A stretch of DNA of 64,000 bases from Amphiura filiformis (lineage: Eukaryota > Echinodermata > Ophiuroidea > Amphilepidida > Amphiuridae). Below the pieces are notes generated by a model. That model saw nothing but the letters and a program-made list of their open reading frames with translations, was not told the origin of the DNA and ran no database searches. Shown one piece after another: positions 10,334-22,500 of this stretch; positions within the stretch are counted from its first letter, which is position 1, and each line of letters begins with the position of its first letter. The position numbers and the translations under genes are program-made. The DNA lies in the NCBI RefSeq assembly GCF_039555335.1, contig NC_092635.1:51356052-51420051 (forward strand). Direction: 5' to 3'.

Positions 10334-12730
10334 AGTGTGTTTTTTTCTTTGCTGATTATTGTTCTTGAATTGGTCGATTCGATGCCCCCTTTAAAAAACA
10401 CGGCTCCCAGGATCTAGCCGTTTTTTTTAAACCAGCTTAAAAGCCCTGTAATTAGTAATATAACTATATATTTTGTTTTATCAAAATTACTGTCGGCTCT
10501 GTTATCTACGTGGTAGAGTCCAATGATAAAATCCCGGATATATCATCACTGGACATGCTGGACGGATCGACCATGTCGACATTGTGAACTATAATTGTAC
10601 AATACTACTGCACTTTGATAGTCATTTAATTTATATAATTTCAATTAATTTGCAATGACTGAATGTATAAATGGTTTTAAAACTATAAATGGTACTTACC
10701 CAGAGCTTCCAGACTGTTTTGATAGATATGTGCTGCAAGTTGACGCAATAATTGCTCTTTAGGTGAAGACGCAATGATATTAGAATACAAAATGGCATAC
10801 CTATAGGCCTAGTAATAAATATCTGACAGCACGAATGTTGAACTCGTGACTAATACAAACGGGAGACAGCCACGTAATTATCTGGGATATATTTCGTTGA
10901 AGCATTGAAGCTGGCTTTCCCTTTTAAAGGGAATTTTTTATTTTACTATGACTTTAACATCCATAAAAATGATTTTCATTCTGTTATCAATACACTCACA
11001 TCTCATGCTGTGTTGGTCTCCAGGAGGTCTGCAAATGTAAATCTAAAAACGCCTGATAACAAGGATACTATAATTTTCTTTTGTTGATATGCTGTGGTAA
11101 CTTTTTAAATTTTAGGCCTGGCATATAACTTTTAATGTCATATTTCCTTCAAACCATAACTCTTGAAATTCTCACTCGTTTTCATTCGTTGAAACGGCAA
11201 AACATACTTTCTTTTTCTTACAAATCAAATAGTAGGCCTTACATTATATTTTCACCATAAAAAGGTCCGCAAAGTAATTCAAACCAATGCTAGTAGGCCC
11301 CCTACCCTGTAATCTCTTTAGCAAACAGAGACGATCTCCGAATTAGATAGCCAGCTGTTAGCTGGCGACAACCTTTATAGGCCTATACTTATACTTACAT
11401 GTATACGTATAGCGATTACCATTATACATGTAGTGTAATATAGATATATGGACTGGACATGGCAGCCTTCATACATTCTAATGTGTAATCGATCACCAAG
11501 AGCATTCAATTTATTTAAATGAAACGCCTATCGTCAGGTGGGTGGTAAAGATGATTGCATCGACAGCTAAAGCCTCCTTATAGTCTTCAGACCCACACAA
11601 GCACACATTTGGGATACATGAGTACAATGGTACCACTTTACACATGACTGCCCTTACACATGACTGTAGTGTGGTCACTTATTGATACTCGCCTGTTGTG
11701 TAGAGCGTTAATATGATGCCGGATCAGTGACCAATTTAATGGCGGAACCCTTTATTCGAAACAATGGTACCACTTTTATGAATAGCCTGTCGCAACTTCT
11801 AATCGGCATCAAACGAACAAAAGATTATATAATCTATTGTGACTCTATTTCTATTTAAAAGCTCTTTGGTTCAATGCATATTCAAAATTGCACTCATCTA
11901 TTGCTATGGTAGTTAATCCGATTAATTTCGTCACTTCTACGGCGAAGTTATTAGTGTGCTATACAGAATTGTACACAACAGTGATTTTCAATACATGATC
12001 ATGAATTGATTGAACAATTTTTTCTCCCGCACTGGTACATCTGTGGTTCCGTCAGGCCCTAGGGCCAAATACAGTAAACGCTTCTCGGCAGGTTCTCGGA
12101 AATATTGATTTTGAGATATATGCATACAAAGGAAATATTTCCATTTGTTTACTGCTGTTTTGGGAATTCTTTAATTTCTTTGGAACTGGTTGTTTAATTT
12201 GAATCTGCATAATCCAGATTTGTAAATGCTTTTTACCATCCTATAGGAAACTGAAAATTTAATATTTCCGAGTTCCGACTGATTTTGCTTGATCTTTATT
12301 ATGGTAACAATTTGGTCAACACATTTGAAGATTTAGTTGTTGAATTTGAGGAGAAAATATAAGTTTTTAAAGAATGGGATTTATTTGAACTGGTTTCAGA
12401 ATTCCAAGAATATTCAGGAAGATTTTTTTACTAAAATCTCTGCTGGTCTTGTTATGTGGGTGAGGCCAAAGTTCCCAAATATGTTTACTCTATTATGAGG
12501 AAAGGCAAAAAAAGAAGAAAAAAAAAGAGAAAAAAAGAAGTCTTAATTGCCTGCCATCTCATTGCAAGATTAGATGAGTTTTAACTTAAAAGTAGTCCTT
12601 GCCATGTGGGACAGTATTAGATAAAGGCTTACAAACGAGGGTATGAGATTATTTTCTAGCCTCTTAACCACATGGTTGGTGTTCTACAAAAGCTACTCAA
12701 GACACAGGGTAAGGGAAAAACTGTGCATAA
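10334..12730. other. Intergenic region without supported gene
   Basis: No coding region recognised. It includes a purine-rich tract near 12507-12540 and, at 12050-12480, sequence partly matching 14290-14600 in inverted orientation (shared 'tttccgacttccgactgattt'-like block), so a further dispersed repeat is present. Confidence 0.5.
11882..11956. repeat. Solo end of the MITE family seen at 40262-40584
   Basis: 'catctattgctatggtagtt' and 'aatccgattaa' followed by 'cgtcacttctacggcgaa' match the right arm of the MITE ending at 40584. No opposite arm was found nearby. Confidence 0.6.
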
Positions 12731-13324
12731 GGCTGCGATCACATAGAAGTATACTATTCGGGTATACTGTGCACGTTTTGCAGGTGCACGCGTATAGCTT
12801 AAATCGAGCAAGGCAATTTCATAGTAGGCCTACCGGGTCACATAAGGCTACGATCACATCTAGGTATACTATTCGGGTATACGGTGCACGTTTTGCAGGT
12901 ACACGCGTATATAGCTTAAATCGAGCAATGTAATTTCATAGTACCGGGTCACATAAGAAAAGGCCGTATACCTGCGTATAGTACAGTATAGTATAGTGGG
13001 AATCGTGCGTGTTCGATTTTAGTGCAACGTATACCGTCCTAATTTTAAAACTAAACCATATGTGGGTAAATTCATTTATTTTAATAGATGCACTATCTAA
13101 TTCTGCACATTATGACACCCGGATTGAATGCAATGTGAGAAGTAAAGTTACAAGCATTTGATTAGACGAAGAAAATTGGTAAACTGAACTATACTCGCTA
13201 TTCGCTATACGAAATATGCTCATTCGATCAGGCTGAGTTCACATAGAATACTACTCCTATATGAACTCAGCCTGATCGAATGAGCGTATTTCCTTATACC
13301 GTATACTTCTATGTGATTGCAGCC
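12731..13324. mobile_element. PIF/Harbinger-like MITE, TAA duplication
   Basis: Inverted termini ggctgcgatcacatagaagt and acttctatgtgattgcagcc are flanked by TAA on both sides (12728-12730 and 13325-13327). A 3-bp TAA duplication is the hallmark of PIF/Harbinger insertion. Inside are two tandem units of about 120 bp ('actattcgggtatac', near 12750 and 12866) and a nested palindrome at 13206-13297. Confidence 0.8.
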
Positions 13325-14595
13325 TAAGAGCCCCTTTCAACACGGATTCACCTGGACACGTGCTATAGCATGTGTTGTAGGCCTAGCTCCCGCGATCCGG
13401 AACATTGCGTAACGCTCGAATTAATTTGCACGATTCATGTAACCCTCACAGTCGAGTATGCAGTAGAAAAGCAGTTTCTGAAACGTAAGCGACGCAAGGC
13501 AGCTCAACAAACCTTGTCTACTTTGAATTTCTCTCAAGTTCCAGGTAAGTTGCGCATATTTTATTAATAACTAATAAATTTATTAACATTCCCCTGTTCA
13601 AAGTGGCCGTCCCGTGTACTCATACTAGTAGACTAGTAGTACCGTATGGGCTTAGCTCGAGATCTAAATATCTAAATGTGTAGCGGGTATCCAGAGAAAG
13701 CTTTAATCAAATATCAGAATCCAAGAAAACATTAAGAGTGAAATTATGTATGCTATGCAGGGCTTGCAGGCCCGTAACCGGGATTTATTTGGGGAGGGGG
13801 AGGTGGGCGGATACTATGTGAATTTTCGGCTTGAAAAAAGAAGGCGATTTCTCAACGTTTTTACTGAATTTGGACAATTCCACACGAAAGTGCATGAGAA
13901 AAAAATGCTTAGAACTTTGAAATACAAATGCTACAATGACACATTAACAGATGAAAAGGTTCAACCATCGAGATAAAAATATCTCGATGGTTCAACCACA
14001 TCAAATATCTGTGGTTCAACGTGCTCATTAATTTGAGCTATCTTACAGTTACTTTAAAATATGTTTACAATGAAATTTCTTCAAAAAACCCGTTTTTGGT
14101 TAAATGTTGTGATTTTTAAAAGAAAAACTGCCTTACTTAAAATTGTTACCCTTTTTTGACCAAAAATGGGGGGGTTGGTCCATAAACGGCCAAAAATTAA
14201 ATTTTATTTTTGGCAACGCCCCTGATGTGACACTTTACTATATATTGGACTTGATATAAGATCGATGCCAGCTTGTAACAAACTATGCCTGAAAAAATTG
14301 TTTCTGACCTATGGCTGGCTGTCTGCCATATGTATATGTGGTGTGATCAAGCAAAATCAGTCTGAAGTTGGTCATATTCAATTTTCAGTTTCTTATTGGA
14401 TTGTAACAAGCACTTGCAGAGCTACATTTTGCAGTAAACCCCATTAAAATTGAACAACCAGTTCAAAAGGTATGAGCAATTTAAAGAGTTTCCAAAGCAG
14501 GAGGAAACAAAAGGAAATATTTTCTTTCTTTGGCTATATCTCAAAATCAATATTTCCGACTTCCGACTGATTTGCTTGATCACATCACATAATTT
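13325..14595. other. Intergenic; one weak exon-like stretch
   Basis: An open stretch at about 13460-13541 (+) encodes 'KQFLKRKRRKAAQQTLSTL' and ends at a good donor (ccag|gtaagt), but no acceptor or partner exon is evident, so no gene is called. A short hairpin (catcgagat/atctcgatg) lies at 13967-13989. The rest is noncoding repeat-like sequence. Confidence 0.4.
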
Positions 14596-15010
14596 GTGAC
14601 GTGTCATGTCAAAAGGAGACACTTTTGGGCAGGATCATAAATGGAGAAATAGCCAAAAATCTGCCAGGGTGTGATTTTTTCACAATTTGGGTTTGTTGCG
14701 AATTTGTGATGTTATTAATGTTTAAAAATTATTGTCTAATAGTTTCAGACCGGAATATAACTGGCATCTTGCTTGGCATCTTGTATTTTTGAGACATTTT
14801 TCAAGGTAATTCCTACTCTCAATATTGTCAATAATATTTATAAAAGCCGATATCTCAATTTCCAATTTTATAATACCATAACTTACTAACTCAATATCTT
14901 CGCTTAGGAATGTCCGATTTCATGGGGGGAAAACGGCGCTGTGGAGCAAAATATCTCAAAATTGATACTGAACCTGCCCAAAAGTGTCTCCTTTTGACAT
15001 GACACGTCAC
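14596..15010. mobile_element. MITE with perfect 38-bp inverted repeats
   Basis: 14596-14633 (gtgacgtgtcatgtcaaaag...) is exactly inverted at 14973-15010. There is no coding capacity. The target duplication is ambiguous, so the superfamily is open. Confidence 0.85.
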
Positions 15011-15379
15011 ATATGCCTGCATCGCACTACCTGGTTACCCACGGTAGGCCTATTCACTGGTATTAATGACCCATTCAGCTGAACAACTGGCAGGCTTTGT
15101 TAGCAAATCTATGACAAAGGTACCCAAATCTGAATTTTGATGATTTTTACCTGAGACGAAAAAAAAATTCGTCTCAGATTTTTACGATTGTCCGGATGAG
15201 CAAATCACTGACTGGGCCTTTAAGTACTTACTGCATGAGACACACACATTAAACAGTTAAACCCCTATTGATATGCAGATGGTGAATAACTCATCCAGAA
15301 CATCTCCTCAGATAATACATTCATCCTGATCATGTTCAAGACAGCGCGGTATTAAATTTGGTAAAATCTATACTGTTAA
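15011..15379. other. Intergenic spacer
   Basis: Nothing recognised apart from a short perfect hairpin (ctgagacgaa, 9-base A-rich loop, ttcgtctcag) near 15151-15178. Confidence 0.5.
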
Positions 15380-16041
15380 GGGATCTAAAATGAGCGTTTA
15401 TTGCGTTTCGACAGTATTTTTTGTGGGACATGAGAGCACATCAGACCTATCGAATTGCATTCTGAATACGAAGCATGTCTTTCTGATATCAAATAATTTT
15501 CATTTTTGAAAATCACAATATAATACAAATTTTATGACAAATTATAAAAATTTGATATTTTTCAAATTTTGATTTATAACAGTCCTCGAAGTAAATTTTA
15601 TAAATCTAATGACATATTCTTAAAGTGTATGTAACAGGGAGGAAAAGCCGACGGTCAATTGAAAATTTTGACCTTTCATATTGAAGATATGGATTTTTTT
15701 TCCCAAAAGACCAAATTTTTTTTGGTGTTTTGGGAAAAAATCCATATCTTCAATACGAAAGGTCAACATTTTCAATTGATCGTCGGCTTTTCATCCCACC
15801 TACATACACTTTAAGTATAAATCATCAGATTTATAAAGTTTACTTCAAGTACTGTTAAATATCAAAAATATCAATTTTTAATTTTGATTTGCCATAAAAT
15901 GTGTATTAAATTGCGAATTTCAAAAAATCAAAATTATTTGATATCAGAATGACATTCTTCGTATTCAGAACGCAATTCGATATGTCTGATGTGCTCTAAT
16001 GTCCCACAATAAATACTGTCCAAACGTTCATACCCCAGCCC
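15380..16041. mobile_element. 662-bp TTAA foldback MITE, copy A
   Basis: Both halves are inverted copies of one another along almost the whole length; the ends are gggatctaaaatgagcgttt and aacgttcataccccagccc. TTAA precedes it (15376-15379); TTTA, one change, follows. Closely related copies are at 34379-35040 and 52408-53068. Confidence 0.9.
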
Positions 16042-16277
16042 TTTATACTTCGATTGGAATTATATGATTGTATTTTTGGTGAAATTGATTTCTTAGTGGA
16101 TTGTCAAATCAGGGACGTAGCCAGCTTTCGTAGTCGGGGGGGGTAAACTGTCGTCCCGGTTTTATTAGGAAAGTGCGGATTATTAACATTTCCCGATGTG
16201 CGTCATTCTAAGTCAATATAATCAATGGGAATTAAGCTTTTTTTTCGTGGATATCTATTTAACCATCCCTAAACATG
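16042..16277. repeat. Fragment of a common 'gacgtagcc...gggggg' repeat
   Basis: The stretch 'agggacgtagccagctttcg' followed by a G run resembles SINE/LINE-like tails (compare 48895 and 49390). No boundaries were resolved. Confidence 0.35.
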
Positions 16278-16525
16278 CTAAGGGAGCAAACCAAAAGATT
16301 GATGACATCCTATAAACGAAACTAGTTTCGTTTGGGCAGGGGGTAAAAATACTCGATTACGTTTGTACAAAAACATCGGTCTGAAGAATGTGTCATTATT
16401 ATTATTATGTCAAATTTTCAACATTTCTTTATTACGTTTCTGGCAGGGAGGGCGGGGGTCGGCCGAGAAACGAAACTAGTAGTTACGTTTGTAGGACGTC
16501 ATCGATCTTTTGGTTTGTTCCCTAA
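16278..16525. repeat. Imperfect inverted repeat, probable MITE
   Basis: 'ctaagggagcaaaccaaaag' at the left pairs with 'cttttggtttgttccctaa' at the right, with about 45-bp arms. A perfect 20-bp palindrome (aaacgaaactagtttcgttt) lies at 16314-16333. Confidence 0.6.
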
Positions 16526-16566
16526 AAGAGGATGCAGAAATGTCCCCTTTAAGGGTAGATGCGGTA

Positions 16567-17455
16567 TTGTTGGTCGAAGCAGCCAAAAAATTGATTTTTA
16601 TTGTCTGAATCAATATATTAGTGAAAAATAACACTTGGATGTTTTGCAAAAGTTCATTCTACAAATCATATACTTTGAAAACTTGCTTAATTTATTGTTG
16701 TTAATGAGTTATGTACATTTTACAAAAGTGTTGTTGTTTCAGCCCTCTTTACAACATAACTCAAGAACCACAGGACCTATCAAAGCATTTCTGTGATATT
16801 TGAATTCTTCTACACGCTCGCAAGGAAATGAGCAATGCAATTTTTGCCGAAGCTCACTACCATTCGCAAGATGTTGTGAACTACCAAATCGCAACACTTT
16901 AAAATAGTGTATTACCTTAAGCTGATTTTAAAGTGTTAAACTTAATTATTTTTTTAATTAAAGAAAATAAGTAAGTAGTACACATTTTGCCAGCGAGTCT
17001 AAGTTATTATAACTGGCGACGTTTTATTCACGGCACTTTTACTTTTGTGAGATTTGATACAGCTGATAAGATTTTTCAAGGCGACGCGATCTTTTGTTGG
17101 TCGAAGCAACCAAGAAATCGATTTTCATTGTCTAAATCAATATAATATTGAAAAATAACACTTTGATGTTTTGCAAAAGTTCATTTAATATATACAAATC
17201 ATATACTTTGAAACTTGCTTGATTTATTTTTGTTAATGAGTTACTATGCACGTTTTACAAAAGTGTTGTTGTTTCAGCCCTCTTTACAACATAACTCAAG
17301 AACCACAGGACCTACAAAAATATATCTGTGATATTTGAATTCTTCGACACACTCGCTATGAAATGATCAATGCAATTTTTGCCAAAGCTCACTACCATTT
17401 GCAAGATGCTGTGAACTACCAAATCGCAACAGTTTAAAATAGTTGCTAACCTTAA
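16567..17455. repeat. Diverged direct duplication, ~360-bp units 527 bp apart
   Basis: 16567-16920 and 17094-17455 share the order 'ttgttggtcgaagca', 'ttttgcaaaagttcatt', 'gtgttgttgtttcagccctc' and 'gtgaactaccaaatcgcaac'. There is no coding frame. This is a tandem duplication of a repeat segment. Confidence 0.8.
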
Positions 17456-17534
17456 GGATACGATACACGATTTACCGACAAGTTGCTCATTTCAAAATGC
17501 GATTATGAATTTTGAAGAAAAAATATTTTCCACA

Positions 17535-17613
17535 GGCTTCGATGGGACTCAAACCAACGATTCCAAGCATCTTTGATTATCAGTCCCGGTCTTTACCGCT
17601 AGGCCACGGAGGC
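17535..17613 (-). repeat. tRNA-derived sequence (SINE head or tRNA pseudogene)
   Basis: On the minus strand the sequence starts GCCTCCGTGG, carries an A-box-like tggcctagcgg (17606-17596) and a B-box-like ggtttgagtccc (17555-17544) at tRNA spacing. The anticodon region is enlarged and the acceptor ends do not pair cleanly, so a functional tRNA is unlikely. Confidence 0.5.
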
Positions 17614-17619
17614 AGATGA

Positions 17620-19376
17620 TCAGAGGAGTGTAATAATAAAAGATAAATCTCATAATGCTATCTTTAGCTTTTTGTTTACATAAAAATGACGCATTTTGTA
17701 AAGATATAGATTGGCCGTTTTATGCATAAATAGCACGAACGTTTGGAAAAGGCCTCAAACAAGTAACAAAGACACTGATACGATGATGAAATTGCATAAG
17801 TCGGGGAATATCTGCGTCGCAATGTTTTGTTTTGATTTTAGGAATTTGACCTTAAAATTTACGACGTTAAGACATTATCATTCAAAATCAACAAAAGATA
17901 TTTCAGCAGTATATGGCCACATTCATTCTCTAGAGTGTTTTGAACATGTATGTGAAATAGCTTCAACAATGTTTCGCTGCATAATGGTAAAAACAGCCTT
18001 GACCTGAAAAGGGGCGAGAGGGCCATATTTACGGATTCAGGCTAAATTCAAAATTGGTATAAAACGTTGGTTTTTGATCGATTACAAACATTCATTTTTG
18101 TCATTAAAAGAAATTGTGTCTGGTGTAATTACACTAGAATTTTTATTCCTAGGGCTCTTTGATTTCTTCAGATATTTTTTATAATGATAGAGTGAATCCC
18201 CTGGCCCTCTATAATTACGCACAAAAGATCGCCTCCCCTTAAGTAAAGCTTTAAAATGACACCAAGTTTGTTTGGCACCATACTTTCGAAGATTATGAGA
18301 TATGGTACAATTTGACCTCCAAAGTTAATTTTCTTAAATAATTAACTAATTGTCAGATATTTAACAGTTTCTAACAGTAGGCCTATATTGGTAACCTTTG
18401 TAAGCCTATCTCAAAGGTAGGCCTGCCGACACGTTCCGGGTTTTGAGGGAACGGGTCACAAATATGGCCTATATAGAGGTCAAACAAGAACTGTCTTTAA
18501 AAATGACAACGCCATAATGAAGATCATATTTCCCCGGGGGGTCACTCTCACACAAAAGTGCTCCCCGCGTCCGACCATCTCTGAAATGCACCCTTATGGC
18601 GAATTTTCACATAACCAAATTGCACCCCTTAATGGCGAAACACATGCAAAATCCTACCCTAAATGGCGCAGCACATGCAAAAGCCAAACCCTAAATAGCG
18701 TCAACTGAGAAATATCTAATTTATACCCTAAGAGGCGTAAACAGGAAAATGAGCTAATTTGATACCAAGGTGTCTTTTTTATGTTGCAGATGTTATAGAT
18801 GCTAAAGAAAACATGCACAAAGGTTAAAAATTGCAATTAAAAAGTGGTGATTTTTATCAAATTAGTGCAAACTCACACAACAATAATATTACTAACCATA
18901 AACGTCTAAGGATTTGGCTGAAAAAGGACCCCTAAATGGCGATGCCTTCTGAAAAAGTACCCCTTTTTGCCTTTTTCAACAAGACGTCGACGACGCTGTG
19001 TGGTGAAAAACATACCCATTTAGACGCTTTTCTTGGACGCGGGTGCGTAGCAAGTCAAGTAGTGAGTGACCCCCCCCCCCCGGGCATATTTCATATTTAT
19101 CAGGTCAAATACGGTACATTGTTCTTTGCATATATGAATTATGCCCATATCATATGCTCTACACACAATGATATGAGATATTAAAGGGATACGATGCGAT
19201 TTTCCAAGGTCTTTCTTTCTTCCTTTAGATCCGTGGACAACAGTACTCCTATAGTTCGAATTAGCCATCGCCCCCTCTCATAACCGGATCGTATCTGTGA
19301 TTGGAATGCCACTTTGTCTAGTAATAATTGTAATTTAAATAGCTTGATTTTTTTTGTATTTGTTTTTCCAATCGCC
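17620..19376. other. Intergenic, upstream of AIFM2; internally repeated segment
   Basis: No gene supported. From about 18530 to 19085 repeated 'cccctaaatggcg'-like units stand between a left block with ccccgggggg and a right C-run ending cccgggc, a G/C-capped repeat of the same style as 23440-23870. Any upstream promoter or 5' UTR exon of the AIFM2 gene is not recognisable here. Confidence 0.45.
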
Positions 19377-19412
19377 AGGCCTGTTTTACGAATCCCAACA
19401 AGCCTAGCCACC

Positions 19413-19587
19413 ATGGGAAGTTGGTATTCTTCAAACCTCAAAGAAAAACACGTGGTTATCGTAGGTGGCGGGTATGGTGGTGTTGCTGCAGCCAATCATT
19501 TACGTGGAAAGTGTAAATTGACATTGATTGACCCCAAAGAATGCATGCATCATTGTGTTGCATCTCTAAGAGCTGTGGTAGAACCAG
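19413..19587 (+). CDS. AIFM2: AIFM2 exon 1
   Basis: Start codon with Kozak-like gccaccATGG; encodes the myristoylation signal and the first dinucleotide-binding motif; ends at CCAG|gtaagt, phase 1. Confidence 0.92.
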
Positions 19588-22500
19588 GTAAGTGTATGTT
19601 TATCGGTTTCAATAAAGCTTTTGATAAAGTTCACAGAGGCAAAATGATCAAAATCATGAAAGCGTATACCCCAATATAGACCCTATCGAATAAACTCAAA
19701 TGGAACGGAATAACAATTGAAATGGCAGTCATGCTGGTGGATAGATTTTGGCGATCCTTCTGCTGTTGGGAGATCACCGCTTTAGTAGTACTTTGATTGT
19801 AAAAATCAAGTATGATTATGCACATACTTGTCTCTTGCTAGTCTCAGATCTCCTGATCATATTTGGTGAATACAGTCTTCTCGATAACTCCCCAGTCTTT
19901 TAAATGTTAGACATAGTTATGGGACATTTGGAATATCATAGTACGATGTATTCTCATTCATATTCTTTACCTCACCAAGTTAAAATACAACCCATTAAAC
20001 CTACGTAAAGTTAACCGTACGCTTGTACTGCTCATATCCATAAGTAGGCCTACTACTAGTATACCAGACTTGAGTCCTGTTTATAGGGGACAGTCTGTGC
20101 AGCCGACGGTGGTTAGAGCACTCGCCCGACAAGCGAGAGGTCTGGGATCATCAAGTCCCTAGACTACTCCGTCTGGTTATTGCATTTAAGCTTAAAACTC
20201 TGATTTAATTAATTTGTGCACAATTGATAGATTTTCACAACTGATCTTTTCAGTCACCGTACCCCCTCTGTTTGTTAGCTTCGCAAGTGGACTACTGACT
20301 TTGGATTGTGGTTTGCATGCTTAACACGGCTGTCTATGGATGAGATTGTCGGATGTCTGGCCTACTAACATTGACCATGATGTAATGCATCTTTAAATGG
20401 ATCTGGCTTGTGATTGGTCGCCCATATCTCGTTATGGTTTAAATCCTCCGGGCATACCATTACCATTGATAACTACATTGTACACAACTATGCAGCGCTT
20501 TGTGTACTATGTGCATGAGCGTGTCTTGTACGTACGTGCGGTTAAATTGAATTGATAAACAAGTATGATTGACAGTGTGTGTTAGGGACTAAGTCCCCGG
20601 TCAAAGTCCTGTTAAAAATTCAATGTCCATAGTCGATTTTTAACCCGGACTTTCGCGATTAATAAACTGGTAGATTCTAAAATCAGAATTGTTCAGTATT
20701 GAAGTGCCAATATAATTATGACATTATGACATGTTGCATTCAATAATATAAGGCTACGTATACTTTACTTTTACTGTCACTAATATAATTATATAAACTT
20801 TTTCATAACCATTTTATACTAGTATTTTGATGTAATAAATATCAGTATAATATCGAGTTCAACTGAATCCTTTCATCATGATTAATGACATGTTTTATTT
20901 ATTAAAAATCGACTATGGCATAGTCTATCAAGTCCCCGGAGAGGCAGGTATGTCCGGAGTTTTTACTTGTTCGTACGCTTGTGTTATTTATTTATTTATT
21001 TGTCTTTACGATCATTTCTAAAGTTATCATTATAGGACATTGAACGTACAATTTTTAATATATTTTATGATAATTAATATAGGATACGCCAAGAAGATTT
21101 TCATTCCATACAAGCCCGCTTTTGGTGAGAGTTTCAAACGTGGCACCGTGACAGAAATCGACGTAGCAACCAAGAAGGTTGTATTAGACAACGGGGAAGC
21201 GATTCATTATGATTATCTCGTCATAGCTACCGGTACGACAGGTGGATTCCCTGGCAAACTTGGACTAGATATGAAGGATGTATCACGGGCTGTTGATATG
21301 TATAATGATATGTTGCAGAAGGTATGACAAATTGATAATATAGTAAATAAGAGCGGTTACCGCACCATAGCGGAACTTTGGGGCTTCGGCGGTATATTGT
21401 GGTATACCACTTTCACCCGGGGGTCATACCAACATGGAATTTCTGGATATAGATTTGAAAAGGATGGCATAAATAGGAATAGGAAATAGAAATCTTATGA
21501 TGAGTGCCACCCCGGGTAGGTAAATATATAGCTAAGCAAGCAAGCTACACTTATATAGGCTGATACCATTTATTTCATAGTTCAGCAATAATAATTATAT
21601 CATTCAATACTATACCGTGATCATGGTGATACTCAATGCTTTGGAACCTATAATAGCTGCATGTGCGGATATTAGGAGAACATTTTAAAATAGTTGTTGC
21701 CATCTTTAATTATGACCCTTGCCATATAACCTTATATTTTAATCTTGATCTTAACCCTAATCCCAACCCTAATACTAATTCCAATCCTAACTCTAATCCC
21801 CTTATATCCATTATAGCAGTCATGATAGTGAAGTTAGTAACAATATAAACGCTTTTCCCGAAAACCATTGAAAAGGGAATAAACCCTAAGTTACCTTCTA
21901 TTAAAACCATTCAAAATTATTTTTAAACAAAATAACACTGTGTATACTTTCAGTCATCTGGGATTTGATCAATTAGTATAGATAATTAAATCTGGTCAAC
22001 CAGAAAAACTCACTTTTGGTCAGATGGAATCACCGACTTTGGCCTTCAGCTGCAATGGGTGGATGATTTATCCGAGGTCGACCCTAAATTATCCACCCAG
22101 CCGAAGGCCAAAGGTTTTGGCCGAAACGTCGGTGATTCCATCTGACCAAAAGTGAGTTTTTCTGGTTGACCAGATTTAATTATCTACTAATTTTTAAACA
22201 AAGTTCGAAGGAAAAAAATTGAAAATCGCGCAAAGTCGTACGATTCAACTATGTTTGAACCGACGATTTTGGTCCGTTTTGAATTGTCCCCGTTTGAATT
22301 TTGGTCGCCTAATATACCTCGTGAGTTTTAATATTATTTTGTTCATCACCTTGCAGATCAAAGCTGCTGAGAGCATTGTAGTGATAGGAGGAGGACCAGT
22401 TGGCGTGGAGTTGGCGGGAGAGATCAAAACAGACTTAGCAGACAAACAAGTTACTCTCATTCATTCCAAACCTGCACTTATAGATGGTCCATTCACAGAA

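Noticed and set aside
12643-12933. 96-residue ORF
   Set aside because: It is produced by the duplicated noncoding units of the Harbinger-like MITE.
13460-13541. Exon-like stretch ending at gtaagt
   Set aside because: No acceptor, partner exon or recognised protein; kept only as a remark.
20101-20160. Functional tRNA-Val gene
   Set aside because: The anticodon arm is good but the T-arm/B box is degenerate and no acceptor pairing is found; SINE head preferred.
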